A stretch of 64,000 bases of DNA from Pocillopora verrucosa (Eukaryota; Cnidaria; Anthozoa; Scleractinia; Pocilloporidae), in NCBI RefSeq assembly GCF_036669915.1, contig NC_089322.1, positions 4,920,192 through 4,984,191 on the forward strand, in the 5' to 3' direction. The position numbers were made by a program, and so were the translations under genes. How positions within the stretch are numbered: position 1 is the first letter of the stretch; each line of letters starts with the position of its first letter. The notes beneath the pieces were generated by a model. The model saw only the letters and a program-made list of their open reading frames with translations. It was not told the DNA's origin and did not search any database. This document shows positions 1-12,700 of this stretch, piece after piece.

Positions 1-340
1 CATATGTGACCGTAAAGTTAAAACTAAAGTTAAGACAAAGTTACTCTAAAAAAAAAGTACACTGATAAAATTAATGACCGATAAAATTGACCTCACAGCT
101 GACACTTTTGAAAGTGAAACGACAAAAACAATGAAAATCAGATAACAATTTTTCCTACATTCCTAAACTTCCCTCAGTAATGAGGCCAACCTATACCATG
201 ATTTTTAAGTGTTTTGTTCCACGGAAGAGATGAACAACTTTCAATATATCTTGATTAATGTAAGAACCACACGATACGATTCTACACGTTTTTGATCTTT
301 TAGAATATCAAATATCATTGATGAATAAAGTTGATTTTTC
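1..340. repeat. Dispersed repeat, copy A (copy B at 22038-22340)
   Basis: This stretch reappears in direct orientation around 22038-22340. Both begin with CATATGTGACCGTAAAGTTA and share an AAAGTTACTCTAAAAAAAA tract, a run ending GAAAGTGAAACGAC, and the segment around GATTTTTAAGTG. Small indels separate the copies. No open frame is shared, so I read this as noncoding duplicated DNA. The left boundary is cut by the window edge. Confidence 0.75.
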
Positions 341-399
341 TTGTCAGTAAAGGGTTTATCGAGTTTATATGAGAAACAAAATAATACATGGTTGCTTGT

Positions 400-502
400 G
401 GATATGAAATTTCTCTTCTCGTGTTCAAATCGACATCTCACCCATTCGCTGCGCTCACTCTTGAGCTACGTAGTTAAACACTCGAAGAGAAATTCCATAT
501 CC
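400..502. repeat. Fold-back (palindromic) MITE-like element
   Basis: The left arm beginning GGATATGAAATTTCTCTTCT is mirrored by the right arm, whose reverse complement begins GGATATGGAATTTCTCTTCG. Arms are roughly 29 bases with few mismatches. The loop contains CATTCGCTGCGCTCACTC, a phrase typical of palindromic anthozoan repeats. It can form a long hairpin. No coding role is seen. Confidence 0.6.
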
Positions 503-539
503 ACGCGCGCCCATGCATTATTCTCTATGTAATCCTCTT

Positions 540-1590
540 TTTCACACTTTTATGCAGGCATACACCATGAGTTTGTTAAATAGCACCAGAAAAATCTCTA
601 GATTTTTAACCAAAGTTGTTTGGGTTTATTCTATAGCCTAACAAAGTAGTCGAACCAAATTGATTTTTGAGGTTCGAAGCTCACATCCATCGTAAAAGTA
701 AGCGTTCTGATCAATAACACTATGACAAGATTATAGTAAATCAGTCAAGTAACGTTCTGTTCCTCACCGGAAATACACTGTCTTTCTTCGTGAGCTCTTA
801 GCGTTATAGGCTGACTTATCTTCTTACGGAAGACTTTGGTGCTTTAACAAAAAGTGAACGAGGTCAAATTTATTACTAATGCAAATTACGGCCACTGGAA
901 AACTACGAACTCTTACATCGCGATTATCCTATAACATCAGCAATGAAATAAATATATTTGCCTAATTACGTAATTGGGAAAACAATCAGTTTCTGCAATT
1001 ACGATTATTCACAACGTGATATGCAAACAAAAAAATCGGAAAAGCATTCATAAGGCTTTCCTATCAGAGCTTACTTCTCCAGAGTGACTGAATACTTTTA
1101 GATAACAAAACCCGAGTACCTAAGTTTCCCAAACATTCCGAAACTTGCGCTTTCACAGTTTTTTTAGGGTATCCCGATGTTTTGAGTATCCAGATCACTT
1201 CTGTTTTGGGCATCCCCTCTTGGCTATTAATTCGAAAGTAAAACGGCAAAAATAATAGGGACCTTAAGCAAACCACGACGGGGACGGCAACGAGGACATG
1301 GAAAAGCAAAAGATCTAATTGGCGGAACACTAGCTCAGCACGCGCGTTTTAAAACTTTTTACATTTCTTAGCCATCCTATGCAAAACAACAACGGGAATT
1401 CACCACGATTTGCGTCGTCTGCGAACCGAAACCGCGACGGCAGATTATTTTAATTTCCATTTGGAACTCAACGCTTCTTTTATACGTTATGCTGAAGTGT
1501 GGCGCCGTATGAGAAGGGAAATAAATGCAGCCATTTTTTAAATCCTAATTGAAGGCAGATATTCATCTTTTAATCGAAATCTTCCTTGCA
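540..1590. other. Gene-poor stretch with two dispersed-repeat fragments
   Basis: No convincing gene. Bases around 780-960 are a diverged copy of 27240-27420 (shared TTCGTGAGC...AGACTTTGGTG...GGCCACTGGAAAAC order), and part of it recurs again at about 27660-27940. Bases around 1121-1250 are a diverged copy of about 28390-28490, sharing ATCCAGATCACTT. Short frames here are not conserved between copies and are treated as chance. Confidence 0.6.
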
Positions 1591-2350
1591 TCAGCTGCTT
1601 TATTTTTCACCAATCATTCTGTAAAGTTGTAATCGGACAGTGTAATCGGACAGTTGGCTGTAATCGGACACCTGTAATCGGACAGTTGCAATTGAAGAAG
1701 TATCATACTAAGTCCGCTCAGCTAAATCCACCAATCGCACAATTAATCACAATAACCATAGCAACAACTACTTATCCTGGAAAAAGAAAACTGGTGAATT
1801 TCAAAAATGGAGTGATGTTTTCCTTTTTCACGTTGTCCTTACCGGAGATGTCTGTCGAAAATGTATTTGTTGTTTTCAAAAATATTTAATCACTCGTATG
1901 TCTACAGACCGAATTGGATTCCACTCGACCCTATTGCCATATATCAATCATAAAGTTGCAATTTATTCGATTGTAAATGGTTTAAAAAAAACTCCATTAT
2001 CCACTGATTCACTTGCCAAGTTGTTATCAGACAGTTTGTTATCCAATAAGGTTGTTATCGATCAGTTCAATACGTTAATCACATTCAAAGTGGCAGTTTG
2101 AATCAACCAATCAAACAATTAAACAATTTACGCCTCCTTTGTTAGTCTTTTAATGCAAATTTTCTTTCTTTTCTTTCGTAACCTGGCTGTTTTTCTTTCT
2201 CGGAATTTGTAATTTTTATGATTAATTGGTAAGAAGACTTTGTCCAATTCAGTGTGTAACCGTACACGTGATAAATAGATAGGACTTCCGCTGCGCGGTC
2301 GTCCGACTTTTTCATCACTAGTATGATTACAGACTCCACTCAGTCCTATT
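1590..2350. repeat. Interspersed repeat with inverted copy at 55895-56335
   Basis: From GCTGCTTTATTTTTCAC (about 1596) to ACTCCACTCAGTCCTATTAC (about 2345) the sequence matches, with one large internal length difference, the reverse complement of about 56335-55895. The shared order is a TGTAATCGGACAG-type block, an AATCACAATAACCATAGCAAC block, a GATTAATTGGT...GACTTTGTC block and the terminal CTCAGTCCTATTAC. Two short frames inside are not preserved in the inverted copy. It looks like an old nonautonomous mobile element with defined ends, but no clear terminal inverted repeats or target duplication was found. Confidence 0.6.
1625..1690. repeat. Short minisatellite, TGTAATCGGACAG units
   Basis: Four near-perfect TGTAATCGGACA units occur in about 65 bases. 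The same motif was amplified into a regular 31-bp minisatellite at 25982-26197, so this locus is probably the less expanded version of the same repeat. Confidence 0.8.
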
Positions 2351-3314
2351 ACAAGTACATATGATCATAGTGAATTCAAGGAAGTTACTTTGTTGTTGTA
2401 GCTGATGAGAAACCGGCTTTTTACAAGTAATGAGTTCATTTATCTGACGAATGTCCCTGAAAACGAATATTTTCATAGCAGATGAGGATCATTGATAAGA
2501 TGTGAGGTCACAAAGGTTTGACATGGTCGCTTTGTAACGAATCCATTTCACTTCGGTGGCGAACTTTGCACAACGTTAAGCTTCTTAGCAGTCACAGAAC
2601 AAAGATGAAACCGAGAAAACAGGGCTGATTTGTTGCGGGTTTTGCCATTAATTAAAACATTACTCATGTAAAATTAATCTAATTAACAATTTACGATAAC
2701 TATTAACTGACTACGTGACAGAATGCTTAATATCCTTCTACTTGCACTTACCAAGTTGTCAACCTCGTGCTTGATGCTTTTGAAAGAGAAACGACAGAAA
2801 AATCTTGAATGAAAGACGGTTTTATGGCTCTTTCCTACATTCCAAAACCTCCTTCTCTTGACTAACCTTAACCACGACCGTTTTGTTATTCAGGGAATAC
2901 CACAAAATTTCCTGGCGATTCTGTTAGATTTTAAAACATTTTTTAACCGGAGTCTGTTTCTTTTTTTTAACATCTTAAAATATATGTAAAACACTAACTG
3001 AAATTCTAATAGCAGTCTAATTCACAAAAGTTTCCCTAATGGCCGGCATTTAACTGTGACTTTATATTATGTTGTTAACTTGTGGCTGCGCGACGCGTAG
3101 AAATTTATTCACTTCGCTTGCAATTTTTGCATAACATTTCATGACTTGATAGGCACAGGAAAAATGTTACAAAACAGCATTCATTTTAGGCTTTGCCATT
3201 AAAACGTTACTCAAACAAAGTTACTCAAAATAACAATAGACTATTACTAATTATTTTGTAGAGGATAGAAAGCTGTATATCTCTATGTTAAACACTTCCA
3301 CTCATACTAATCAA
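2350..3314. repeat. Degenerate leading units of the tandem array
   Basis: This stretch carries diverged pieces of the array that follows, including the CTTGCACTTACCAAGTTGTC...GATGCTTTTGAAAG block near 2740-2790 and ACTGAAATTCTAATAGCAGTCTAATTCACAAAAGTTT near 2997-3033. Parts are also shared with 20400-20650. No gene is supported. Confidence 0.55.
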
Positions 3315-6300
3315 GTTGTTGACTGCGTGGCGGATGCTTTTGAAAGTGAAGGCAAAAACAATGAAGGACAGCCGGGACTTTCCCGACGATTACTGTGATT
3401 GTTTTGTTTTTCAGATGAGAATGCAATCATTCAGAACATCCAAAGGGTATATTTTTAGATATTAAAACAATTCTCTACAGCTGTTTCTTCTTTAACACCT
3501 TAAATCGTTTGTTTGTAAACCCTCAGCTGACATTTTGATATAAATCTAATTCACAAAAGTTTGCTTGATGGCCGGCATTTTAACTTGGATTTTGAACTAG
3601 TGTTCTTAAAGCGCAGCTAAGCGAAGTATGGAAACAGGTTTCTTCGTAGACTCCAATATGTAAATGTACCACCAGCTTAATTACTCGCTGACTCATTCAG
3701 GTGTAGACACTATTGGGAATAAGTAACTTTGATCTAGATTTTTATGATCCAAACAGAACTTTTGGATTTACTCATCACGTGGAGAAACCAAAAATCCTCT
3801 CCCCCCTCAGTCACTAATTCCTCCAAAGACAACTTGTTAATATTTTCAGTGATTGCGGAGTGCTTTTATTGCGTAGCTTGACAATTAGACAGTAATATTA
3901 CTACTGGAAAACAAAAGCCCCCTCAGAACTTAGCCGCAGGCAAATCAATCATTTTTCATTGCGAGTATTCAAAGAAGCAGGCGAGGAATATAGTCATCAG
4001 TATGATATCTAGTTTCCCTTTTCTTAGTTTTTTGGTTTTTTTTCGTAGTGATCAGTGGTGACCATATTGAATACTGACTCAAAGTAATATTCAATAAGTT
4101 TTTAAGTGTTAACAGTCTTAGCCCGACAAGAAAGATACACCTTAACTAGCGCTGCAGCGTTCTAGAAACTTTCCTGACATTGTGCAATATGGCAACATTC
4201 CAAAAGGTTGTTCTAGCTGTTTATTACCAAGAAAAAGGCTTACTAATCAAGCCAATGCTGCTGGAAACGAACCTTTTCATAGCTGACGAGGATGATTTGT
4301 AAGATGTGAAGCCACGGAGGTTTAACGAAGTCGCTTTGAAACAAATTCATACATTTCGCTTGCGATTTTTGCAAAACATTACACGACTTAATAGGCACAG
4401 GAAAATGTTACAATAAAGCATTCATTTTAGGCTTTTCCATTAAAACGTTACTCAAAACGGCAAAGTTACTCAAAATAGCAATAGACTATTACTAATTACT
4501 TTGTAGAAGATAGAAAGCTGTATACCCCTGTGTTAAACACTTCTACTCGTACTTACCAAGTTGTTGACTTCGTGGGGGATACTTTTGAAAGTGAAAAGAC
4601 GAAAACAATGAAAGACAGCCGGGACTTTCCCGACAATGACTGTGATTGTTTTGTTGTTCAGATGAGAACGCAAACATCCAGAACATCCTGAGGTATATTT
4701 TTAGATATTAAAAACATTCTCTATACGGCTGTTTCTCCTTTGACACCTAAAATCATTTGTTTGTAAGCCCTAAGCTGTCGTTTTGATATAAATCTAATTC
4801 ACAAAAGTTTGTCCGACAAGAAAGATAGACCTCAACAAGTGCTACAGCGTTCTAGAAACTTTCCTGACATTGTGCAATATGGCAACATTCCAAAAGATTG
4901 TTCTAGCAGTTTATTACCAAGTAATGAGCTTACTTATCATACCAATGTTTCTGCAAACGAACTTTTTTGTAGCCGATGAGAATTTATAGTAAAATTTTAA
5001 GCCACAAAGGTTTTACGAAGTCGCTTTGAAACAAATTCATACATTTCGCTTGCGATTTTTGCATAACATTACATGACCTGATAGGCACAGGAAAAATGTT
5101 ACAAAAAAGCATTCATTTTTGGCTTTGCCATTAAAACGTTACTCAAACAAAGTTACTCAAAATAACAGTAGACAATTACTAATCATTTTGTAGAAAGAAA
5201 GCTGTATACCTCTGTATTAAATACTTCTACTCGTACTTACTAAGTTGTTGACTTCGTGGCGGATGCTTTTGAAAGTGAAAATACAAAAACAGTGAAGGAC
5301 AGCCGGGACTTTCCCGACAATGACCGTCATTGTTTTGTTGTTCAGATGAGAACGCAATCATTCTGAACATCCAAAGGGTATATTTTTAGATATTAAAACC
5401 ATTCTCTACGGCTGTTTCTTTTTTAATACCTTAAATTCGTTTGTTTGTAAACCCTAAGCTGACATTTTGATATAAGTCCAATCCACAAAAGTTTGCCTGA
5501 TGGCCGGCATTTTAACTTTGATTTTGAACTAGTGTTCTTAACTTGCAGCTAAGTGAAGCATGGAAACAGGTTTCTACGTAGACTTCAATATGTAAATGTG
5601 CCACCAGCTTACTCACTCACTGACTCGTTCAGGTGTAGACAGTATTGGGAAAAACTAACTTTTATCTAGTTTTTTATGATCCAAATAGAACTTAGTCACT
5701 TATTCCTCCAAAGGCAACTTGTTAATATTTTTTCAGCGATTTCGGAGCGCTTTTATTGCTTGGTATGACAATCAGACAACGATAATATTACTGGAAAAAG
5801 AAAGCCCTCTCTGAACTTAATATTCCACTTACAAAAAATAAAAATAAAGAAGACACAAAACCAATGTAAATTCAGCCACAGGCAAATCAATCATTTTTCA
5901 TGGCGAGTATTCAAAGAACCAGGCAAAGAATAGTCATCAGTATAATATCTAGTTTTCTTAGTTTTTTGGTTTTTTGGTTTTTCGGTTTTTTGGTTTTTCG
6001 GTTTTTTGGTTTTTCGGTTTTTTGGGTTTTTTTTTGTGGTGATCAGTGGTTACCATATATTGAATACTTGCTCAAAGTAGAATTCAATAAGTTTTAAGTG
6101 TTAACGATCTTAGCCCGACGAGAAAGATACACCTTGATTAGTACTTCAGCGTTCTTGAAACTTTCCTGACATTGTGCAATATGGCAACATTCCAAAAGAT
6201 TGTTCTAGCAGTTTATTACCAAGAAATGAGCTTACTTATCATACCAATGCTGCTGGAAACGAACCTTTTCATAGCCGAGGCCGGATGATTTGTAAGCCTT

Positions 6301-9240
6301 GAAGCCACGAAGATTTAAAGAAGTCGCTTTGAAGCAAATCCATTCACTTCGCTTGCGATTTTTGCATAACATTACACGACTTGATAGGCACAGGAAAAAT
6401 GTTAACAAAACAGTATTCATTTTAGGCTTTGCCATAAAAATGTTAATCAAACCGGCAAAGTGTCTCAAAATAACAATAGATTATTACTAATTACTTTGTA
6501 AAAGACAGACAGCTTTATACCCCTCTACTTAACACTTCTACTCGTACTTACCAAGTTGTTGACTTCGTTGCGGATGCTTTTGAAAGTGAAAAGACAAAAA
6601 CGATGAAGGACAGCCGGGACTTTCCCGACTTTGACCGGGACTTTCCCGACGATTACAGTGATTGTTTTGTTTTTCAGATGAGAACGGAATCATTCAGAAC
6701 ATCCTATGGGTATATTTTTAGATATCAAAACCATTCTCTTCTCGTTCGTTTGTAAACCTTAAGCTGACATTCTGATATAAATCTAATTCACAAAAGTTTG
6801 CCTGATGGCCGGCATTTAACTGTGACTGTTTTGTTGTTCAGATGAGAACGCAAACATTCAGAACATCCCAAGGGTATATTTTTAGATATTAAAAACCATT
6901 CTCTTCGGCTTTTTCTTTTTTAACACCTTAAAATCGTTTATTTGTAAACCCTAAGCTGACATTTTGATATAAATCTTATTCACAAAAGTTTTCCTGATGG
7001 CGGGCATTTTCACTTGGATTTTGAACTAGTGTTCTTAAAGCGAAGCTAAGTGAAGCAAAGAAACAGGTTTCTACGTAGACTTCAATATGTAAATGTGCCA
7101 CCAGCTTACGGTCACTCACTGACGCATTCAAGGTGTAGACAGTATTCGGAATAAATAACTTTAATCTAGCTTTTTATGATCCAAACAGAACTTTTGGATT
7201 TAAAAGTGGGGAAACTAAAAAGCTTTCTCCCTCTCAGTCTCTCATTTCTACACAGGCAACTTGTTAATATTTTCAGTGATTGCGGAGTGCTTTTATTGTG
7301 TAGCTTGACAAGTAGACAACGATACGATTACTGGAAAAAGAAAGCCCTCTCAGAACGAAGCATTCCACTAAAAAAAAAACCACAAAACAAATGTAAATTC
7401 AATCATTTTTCATATCGAGTATTCAAACAAGCAGACAAGGAATAGTCATCAGTATAATGTCTAGTTTCCCTTTTCCTAGTTTTTCGGTTTTTTTTTTATT
7501 CTTTTGTGGTGACCAGCGGTGACCATATGTTGAATACTGACTCAAAGAAGTATTCAATGAGTTTTGAGTATTAGCATTCTTAGCCCGACGAGAGAGATAC
7601 ACCCTATTTAGTACTACAGCGTTCTAGAAACTTTCCTGACATTGTGCAATATGGCAACATTCCAAAAGATTGTTCTAGCAGTTTATTACCAAGTAATGAG
7701 CTTACTTATCATACCAATGTTGCTGGAAACGAACCTTTTATAGCCGATGAGAATGATTGGTAAGATGTGAAGCCACGAAGGTTTAAAGAAGTCGCTTTGA
7801 AGCAAATTCATTCGCTTCGCTTGCGATTTTTGCATAACATTACACGACTTGATAGGCACAGGGAAAATGTTAACAAAACAGCATTCATTTTAGGCTTTGC
7901 CATTAAAACGTTACTCAAACAAAGTTATTTAAACTAACAATAGACTATTACTAATTACTTTGTAGAAGATGGAAAGCTGTATACCCCTGTATTGAACACT
8001 TCTACTCGTACTTACCAAGTTGTTGACTTCGTGGCGGATGCTTTTAAAGGGAAAAGACGAAAACTATGAAGGACAGCCGGGACTTTCCCGACAATGACCG
8101 TGATTGTTTTGTTGTTCAGATGAGAATGCAATCATTCAGAACATTCTGAGGGTATATTTTTAGATATTAAAACCATTCTCTATACGGCTGTTTCTTCTTT
8201 AACACCTTAAATCGTTTGTTTGTAAGCCCTAAGCTGACGTTTTGATATAAATCTAATTCACAAAAGTTTGCCCGACAAGAAAGATAGACCTTAACAAATG
8301 CTACAGCGTTCTAGAAACTTTCCTGACATTGTGCAATATGGCAACATTCCAAAAGATTGTTCTAGCAGTTTATTACCAAGTAATGAGCTTACTTATCATA
8401 CCAATGTTGCTGGAAACGAACCTTTTTACAGCCGATGAGAATGACTGGTAAAATGTGAAGCCACAAATGTTTAACGAAGTCGCTTTGAAACAAATTCATA
8501 CATTTCGCTTGCGATTTTTGCATAACATCACATGACTTGATAGGCACAGCAAAAATGTTAACGAAACAGCATTCATTTTAGGCTTTGCCATTAAAACGTT
8601 ACTCAAACAAAGTTACTCAAACTAACAATAGACTATTACTAATTACTTTGTAGAAGATGGTAAGCTGTATACCCCTGTATTAAATACTTCTACTCGTACT
8701 TACCTAATTGTTGACTTCGTGGCGGATGCTTTTGAAAGTGAAAGACAAAAACCAAGGAAGGACAGCCGGGACTTTCCCGACGATTTTTGAGATTGTTTTG
8801 TTGTTCAGATGAAAACGCAATCATTCAGAACATCCTGAGGGTATATTTTTAGATGTTAAAACCATTCTCTGCGGCTGTTTCTTTTTTAACACCTTAAATC
8901 GTTTGTTTATAAACCCTAAGCTGACATTTTGATATAAATCTAATTCACAAAAGTTTTCCTGATGGCGGGCATTTTAACTTTGATTTTGAACTAGTGTTCT
9001 TAACGCGGCACCTAAGCGTAACATAGAAACAGGTTTCTACGTAGACTCCAATATGTAAATGTTCCACCAGCTCACTCACTCACTAACTCATTCAGGTGTA
9101 GACACTATTGGGAATAAATAACTTTGATCTAGCTTTTCATGATCCAAACAGACCTTTTGGACTTACTCATCACTTGGGGAAACTCAAAACGTTTTCTCCC
9201 CTCAGTCTCTCATTTCTCCACAGGCAACTTATTAATATTT
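3315..9240. repeat. Tandem array of long (1.2-1.5 kb) and short (0.69 kb) units
   Basis: The anchor GTTGTTGACTTCGTGGCGGA (or close variants) occurs at about 3315, 4560, 5244, 6555, 8019 and 8707, giving unit lengths near 1245, 684, 1311, 1464 and 688. Short units lack the block from GTGTTCTTAAAGC through TTGGTTTTTT. Both short units share the same junction, CACAAAAGTTTG joined to CCGACAAGAAAGATAGACC, so one deletion preceded amplification. The 1464-base unit contains an extra copy of the TTGTTGTTCAGATGAGAACG block (about 6665 and 6830). Small frames such as 6299-6490 are not kept open in sister units, so the array appears noncoding. One more long unit lies at about 26221-27240. Confidence 0.85.
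5948..6036. repeat. Low-complexity GGTTTTTTGGTTTTTCGG repeat
   Basis: An imperfect tandem of a 16-base motif (GGTTTTTTGGTTTTTC) repeats about five times on the plus strand. Other array units carry only one or two motif copies at the same place (near 4025, 7480 and 26910), so this is a local expansion. A plus-strand frame crosses it and encodes a phenylalanine/tryptophan-rich peptide that is an artefact of the repeat. Confidence 0.85.
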
Positions 9241-10360
9241 TCAGCGATTTAGCGCCCATTTTGAAAAAGTGCTCATCCTGTTGGAAGGAAAACTTAGCTC
9301 TTATAGATGAGGAGTATTATCATTTCTTTACAGGCTTACTATCTCTAAATGGTACATCGTATATGGTGTATCTTTTATTGAAAAACTTATGCGTTGCGTT
9401 ACACGGAAAATGGCAAAAATTCAATTAGCGCCCAGCCATGAATGAATACCCATATACTATTAAGGTACAACACTTTAAAAAGCGCCCTGATGAAATCATC
9501 GAATAAATGTGGTTATCAGAATTTGAAAAATTCAACCACGAGCTTCCTATATACAGGATTGTCCGATAACTTGAGACGAGCTTACATCAGTTCAGCTTCT
9601 GCCTGAAATTGTACATTCTAAGTTTCCTGAAAAGAGTTAAATTCTAAGCTAAGTAATTTTTACAACAGTAATTGATTTGATTAGGAAACAAACACACAGG
9701 CTGTAATTCTTCGAAAAATTCACTAACCAGCTTAAAAATTGAACAATTTTCAATCGATCACTTTAATTTTCTTATCGTGGTCCACGAAGCGAATGTTTTT
9801 CTTTATCTGAGACATGGCGTGCACAATTGCAAGTTTCAACTTTGAAATTTTAAAATCACATTTCTGATGACTCATCTAGGAGTTGTTTTGGGAGAGGGGA
9901 ACATGTACAAGAGAGGAGATATATAGTACCTATTCAGACATTCTTAATTAAGTATTCTGGTGATCTCTTCCCTTCCAACACGTCATCAAGTGACTTAACA
10001 AGACTATTGGTTACGTCAGACTTTGGCTAATGTGGTAGAGGCTGGGGTGTGATATTCTTTCAGAGAAAAGTTTTACTACCGAGATCTAGGGTGTCCCCCC
10101 CCAACAAAAAATGTTAGTCTTCTGAGGGGTATTACAGCTACCCCCATGTTTTGGTGCTTATGTATCGCGAGGGAAAATGTTGGAGAATCAAAGTTTCCAT
10201 TTTTTTATTTCAAGAAAAAGTGAAAACATTCACATCTTTGGAAACCAAACTCCATTTCTGAAGGAAATTACTTTTAACAATCCTCTTACTTTCTAGACTT
10301 AAAAGAAAATGTTTGAGTTGTTGAGTTATTTTTTTTTTAACGGAAAAAATAGCTGTATTT
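9241..10360. repeat. Segmental duplication, copy A (copy B 30228-33044)
   Basis: Starting at GATTTAGCGCCCAT this tract matches 30228-33044 in the same order: GCCCATCCTG-type block, CAACCACGAGCTTCCTA, ATTGAACAATTTTCAAT, ATCGTGGTCCAC, TGTGGTAGAGGCTGGGGTGTGATAT, GAAATTACTTTTAACAATCC. Copy A lacks the insertions seen in copy B and keeps the empty TTAA site at 9732-9735. The two copies diverge abruptly at about 10360/33044. A frame at 9108-9428 crosses the start of the duplication and is not conserved. No gene is supported here. Confidence 0.8.
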
Positions 10361-10429
10361 TAACGTGTGGAGTAGTAGGTAGCTCGCACCAATCAGATCA
10401 CCGCATTAGGATATGTCTCGCACCAATCA

Positions 10430-11378
10430 GATTGCTGTAGGCAGTAAAAGTGTAACTGTAAACTAGCGTCCAACCCCATCCGTCCATTTGCTGGTCGCAA
10501 TAGACCTGGAGAGCGTTGCTACGGGAACTGCCATCAGGGTCTATTCAATAGACGCCTGACGAGGCGTATGGGGACTTCTCTTTGAGCACTTTACAGTTCA
10601 GCACTGCTAAGTCTTTGGACAATCATATGAAGTCTATAAAAACAAGATAGAAATGTAGCCAGAGGGCATTCCTCTCAAATCTGCTTATAAATGATTTTCT
10701 AATTGTATAGATATCACTGAACGCTGGTAAATTTCGGGTGATAGAATAGAATTTTTCTCAGAAGTATAACCAGCCCAATTGTTTTGTTGGATCACAGATT
10801 GGTGCTGGGTCTCTTGCAATTCAAGACTTAGTTATACAAAAATATTTGGTTTTTAACCGAAAGAAGAGGAATATGAAAAAGTAATCCAAGAAACTTAAAC
10901 CTCGTTGAAGGTACACTCAAGACACGGCTTTCATTTCTGGAACAAACATTATTCGGGGAAAGTACGTAACACAAGTACAGACACATTTTGAAATTCCCAA
11001 TCCTGAAAGGATGGCATTAAATGGCATGAAACGTGAAATGTAAGGGCATGAAGTGAATTTAAGTCAATCTCTCTTCTTTTAATAAGTTTATACTGATGTC
11101 TTAAAAAGTAAAAGAGAAATATCATACCTAGTTCCGTCAGCTCTGCCAAACTGTACGTCCCATTTCTCAATCGTTTGATAATTTCGTTCTTGCAGAGCAA
11201 CACCGCCTTGTAAAGATATAGATTGCCTTTTGCATCCACGTCCAACACTCTGAAGCGTCGCTCATCCACTCCCTTGGTGTCGGTGATTAGAAACAAAAAA
11301 TCTTCTTCAAAATTTTTGGTCCTAGTTTTCCCAATGTGAACCACTGTTTTGACTATTGTCAAGTGTTTTTCACGACCA
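10430..11378 (-). pseudogene. Fibrinogen/intelectin-like secreted protein, pseudogene psi5
   Basis: A minus-strand relic of the fibrinogen-like family, read from 11378 down. The 5' exon (11128-11378) is open and starts after TTTTTTTCAG; it contains RRFRVLDVDAKGNLYLYK and ends at a TAG/GTATGA donor with the family phase. Exon 3 (from 10624) begins LSKDLAVLNC and retains the CDQQMDGWGWTLV core. Lesions: the exon 3 acceptor is ATAT instead of ATAG; the conserved tryptophan after SGVY is a TGA stop (10545-10547); homology ends after about 65 codons, replaced by unrelated sequence near 10430. The shorter family version of exon 2 cannot be spliced here because its AG is AA. Non-functional on present evidence. 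Confidence 0.8.
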
Positions 11379-11489
11379 CTGAAAAAAAGTACTTACGTTG
11401 GTATAAATCACCAAATCAATTAATCGACAAAGTGAAAGCTCTGAAAAAATAAAAAGTATTTTTCGGTTCTAAAGATTTCTTGAGTAGGA

Positions 11490-11960
11490 TGTATGTATGG
11501 GCAGCGAAAAATCTAAGGTAAACTTAAATTCATTCAGTGGTGTAAAAGTTAATAATATCCTGAGGTCGAGAAGAAAACGAAATAAAAGATCATCAAATGA
11601 AACAACATCATTCCAGTGCAAAGATCCTGAATTGATCGATGGCTGAAATGAAATTTTCTGTCGATCCTTTCATCGAGATCCAAGTTGCAATACTACCGGC
11701 TGATAAATATGCTTTTAAATGTTTAGAGTCTTCAAAGAAACAGGATAAAACTCGTGGTAATTTATTTTTAATCTCAATCATCCATGTCATCTAATTAATA
11801 AAGGTTTTGTGACAGTATTGATGTTTTGACAGCTGATGAGACTATTTGCCCTGAGGAGTTTATAAGGAAAACGCACGATTTTGCACTCAGGATGACTATC
11901 AATAAAAATAACCCAAATTTTTTTTTACAATTTACTCAGAAGAGATAGTTGATGAGGCAA
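11490..11960 (+). pseudogene. Degenerate exon pair paralogous to 63538-63995
   Basis: This block parallels 63530-64000. The first part begins ATGGGCAGCGAAAAATCTAA (about 11497) and would encode MGSEKSKVNLNSFSGVKV and a basic RSRRKRNKRSS stretch, but TGA interrupts it after PELIDG where the other copy reads leucine. The second part (about 11831-11950), after a TTTTGACAG acceptor, begins ADETICPEEF, then an extra T in a T-run shifts the frame and the GTAAG donor of the other copy is GCAAG. The paralog at 63.5 kb is less damaged. Family unrecognised. Confidence 0.55.
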
Positions 11961-12700
11961 GCAATAAACTAGTTTGTACTTTAAGATAATCTTGTGCAGC
12001 CTTCTTTTTATAATTTTAGATGTAATCAAGCCAATAACATTAGATGTTTTAATCAAACATAATATTATACCCATAAAAACCTATTTACATTCCACTGTCC
12101 TATTCTTGTTCATCAAAGAAAAGTTGTGAGTTCCTACATCGATACAAAAATAAGGGGCATTTGTAAATAAAGTTATTTTCTGGTTGAAAGAAAATCTCAA
12201 AAGCACTTAAAATTTTAAATGCAAATACCTCTTTGCGGCGTTAATTTTTTATATATTTTACACCGTCATTTATGAGTTAGTTCGTGCATGAAATGAACAT
12301 GTTCGCGAATTCAATAGTCGTATGTAAATTTACGACCAAGTCAACTTAATTTTTGTTTTGATGTACTGAAAAATTAAAGCGTATGTGAAATTATTTCGAA
12401 TAAAACAGTCGACAGAAAGTAATCATGAAAATAAACATCAAAAGATGTCGTGCCATTACCAAGTTGCGTCCACCCTAAGAGAACGTGTGTGGTGGCGATG
12501 ATAAATCGTGTCCAAAAAAAGTTGTGGTTTAAGTTTTGATTTCGTTCTTGAAGTGGAAAAAAAAAGAATTGTTGGTGAGGCCGCTAAAAAGGATACGCGA
12601 CTACTGGCTGTTGATGATGGTTTGTAGGGAAAGAAAAGCCGTTTAAAAGTTTTAAACATATAACGTCAGTCACATTTAAATCATTTGAACACTAATAAGG
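11961..12700. other. AT-rich stretch, no gene seen
   Basis: No supported gene. A minus-strand frame at 12456-12659 lacks recognisable features. The segment at about 12390-12420 (TTTCGAATAAAACAGTCGAC) recurs at about 35135-35160, showing that the 10.6-12.4 kb and 34.5-35.2 kb tracts are distantly duplicated with different internal deletions. Confidence 0.5.

Noticed and set aside
5900..6097. Phenylalanine-rich membrane-like peptide
   Set aside because: Produced by the GGTTTTTTGGTTTTTC repeat; not open in other array units.
11390..11460. Extra 44-base exon on the minus strand upstream of psi5 (between TTTTTTCAG and GTAAGT)
   Set aside because: It would need an 18-base intron before the next acceptor, too short to splice, and only one frame is open.
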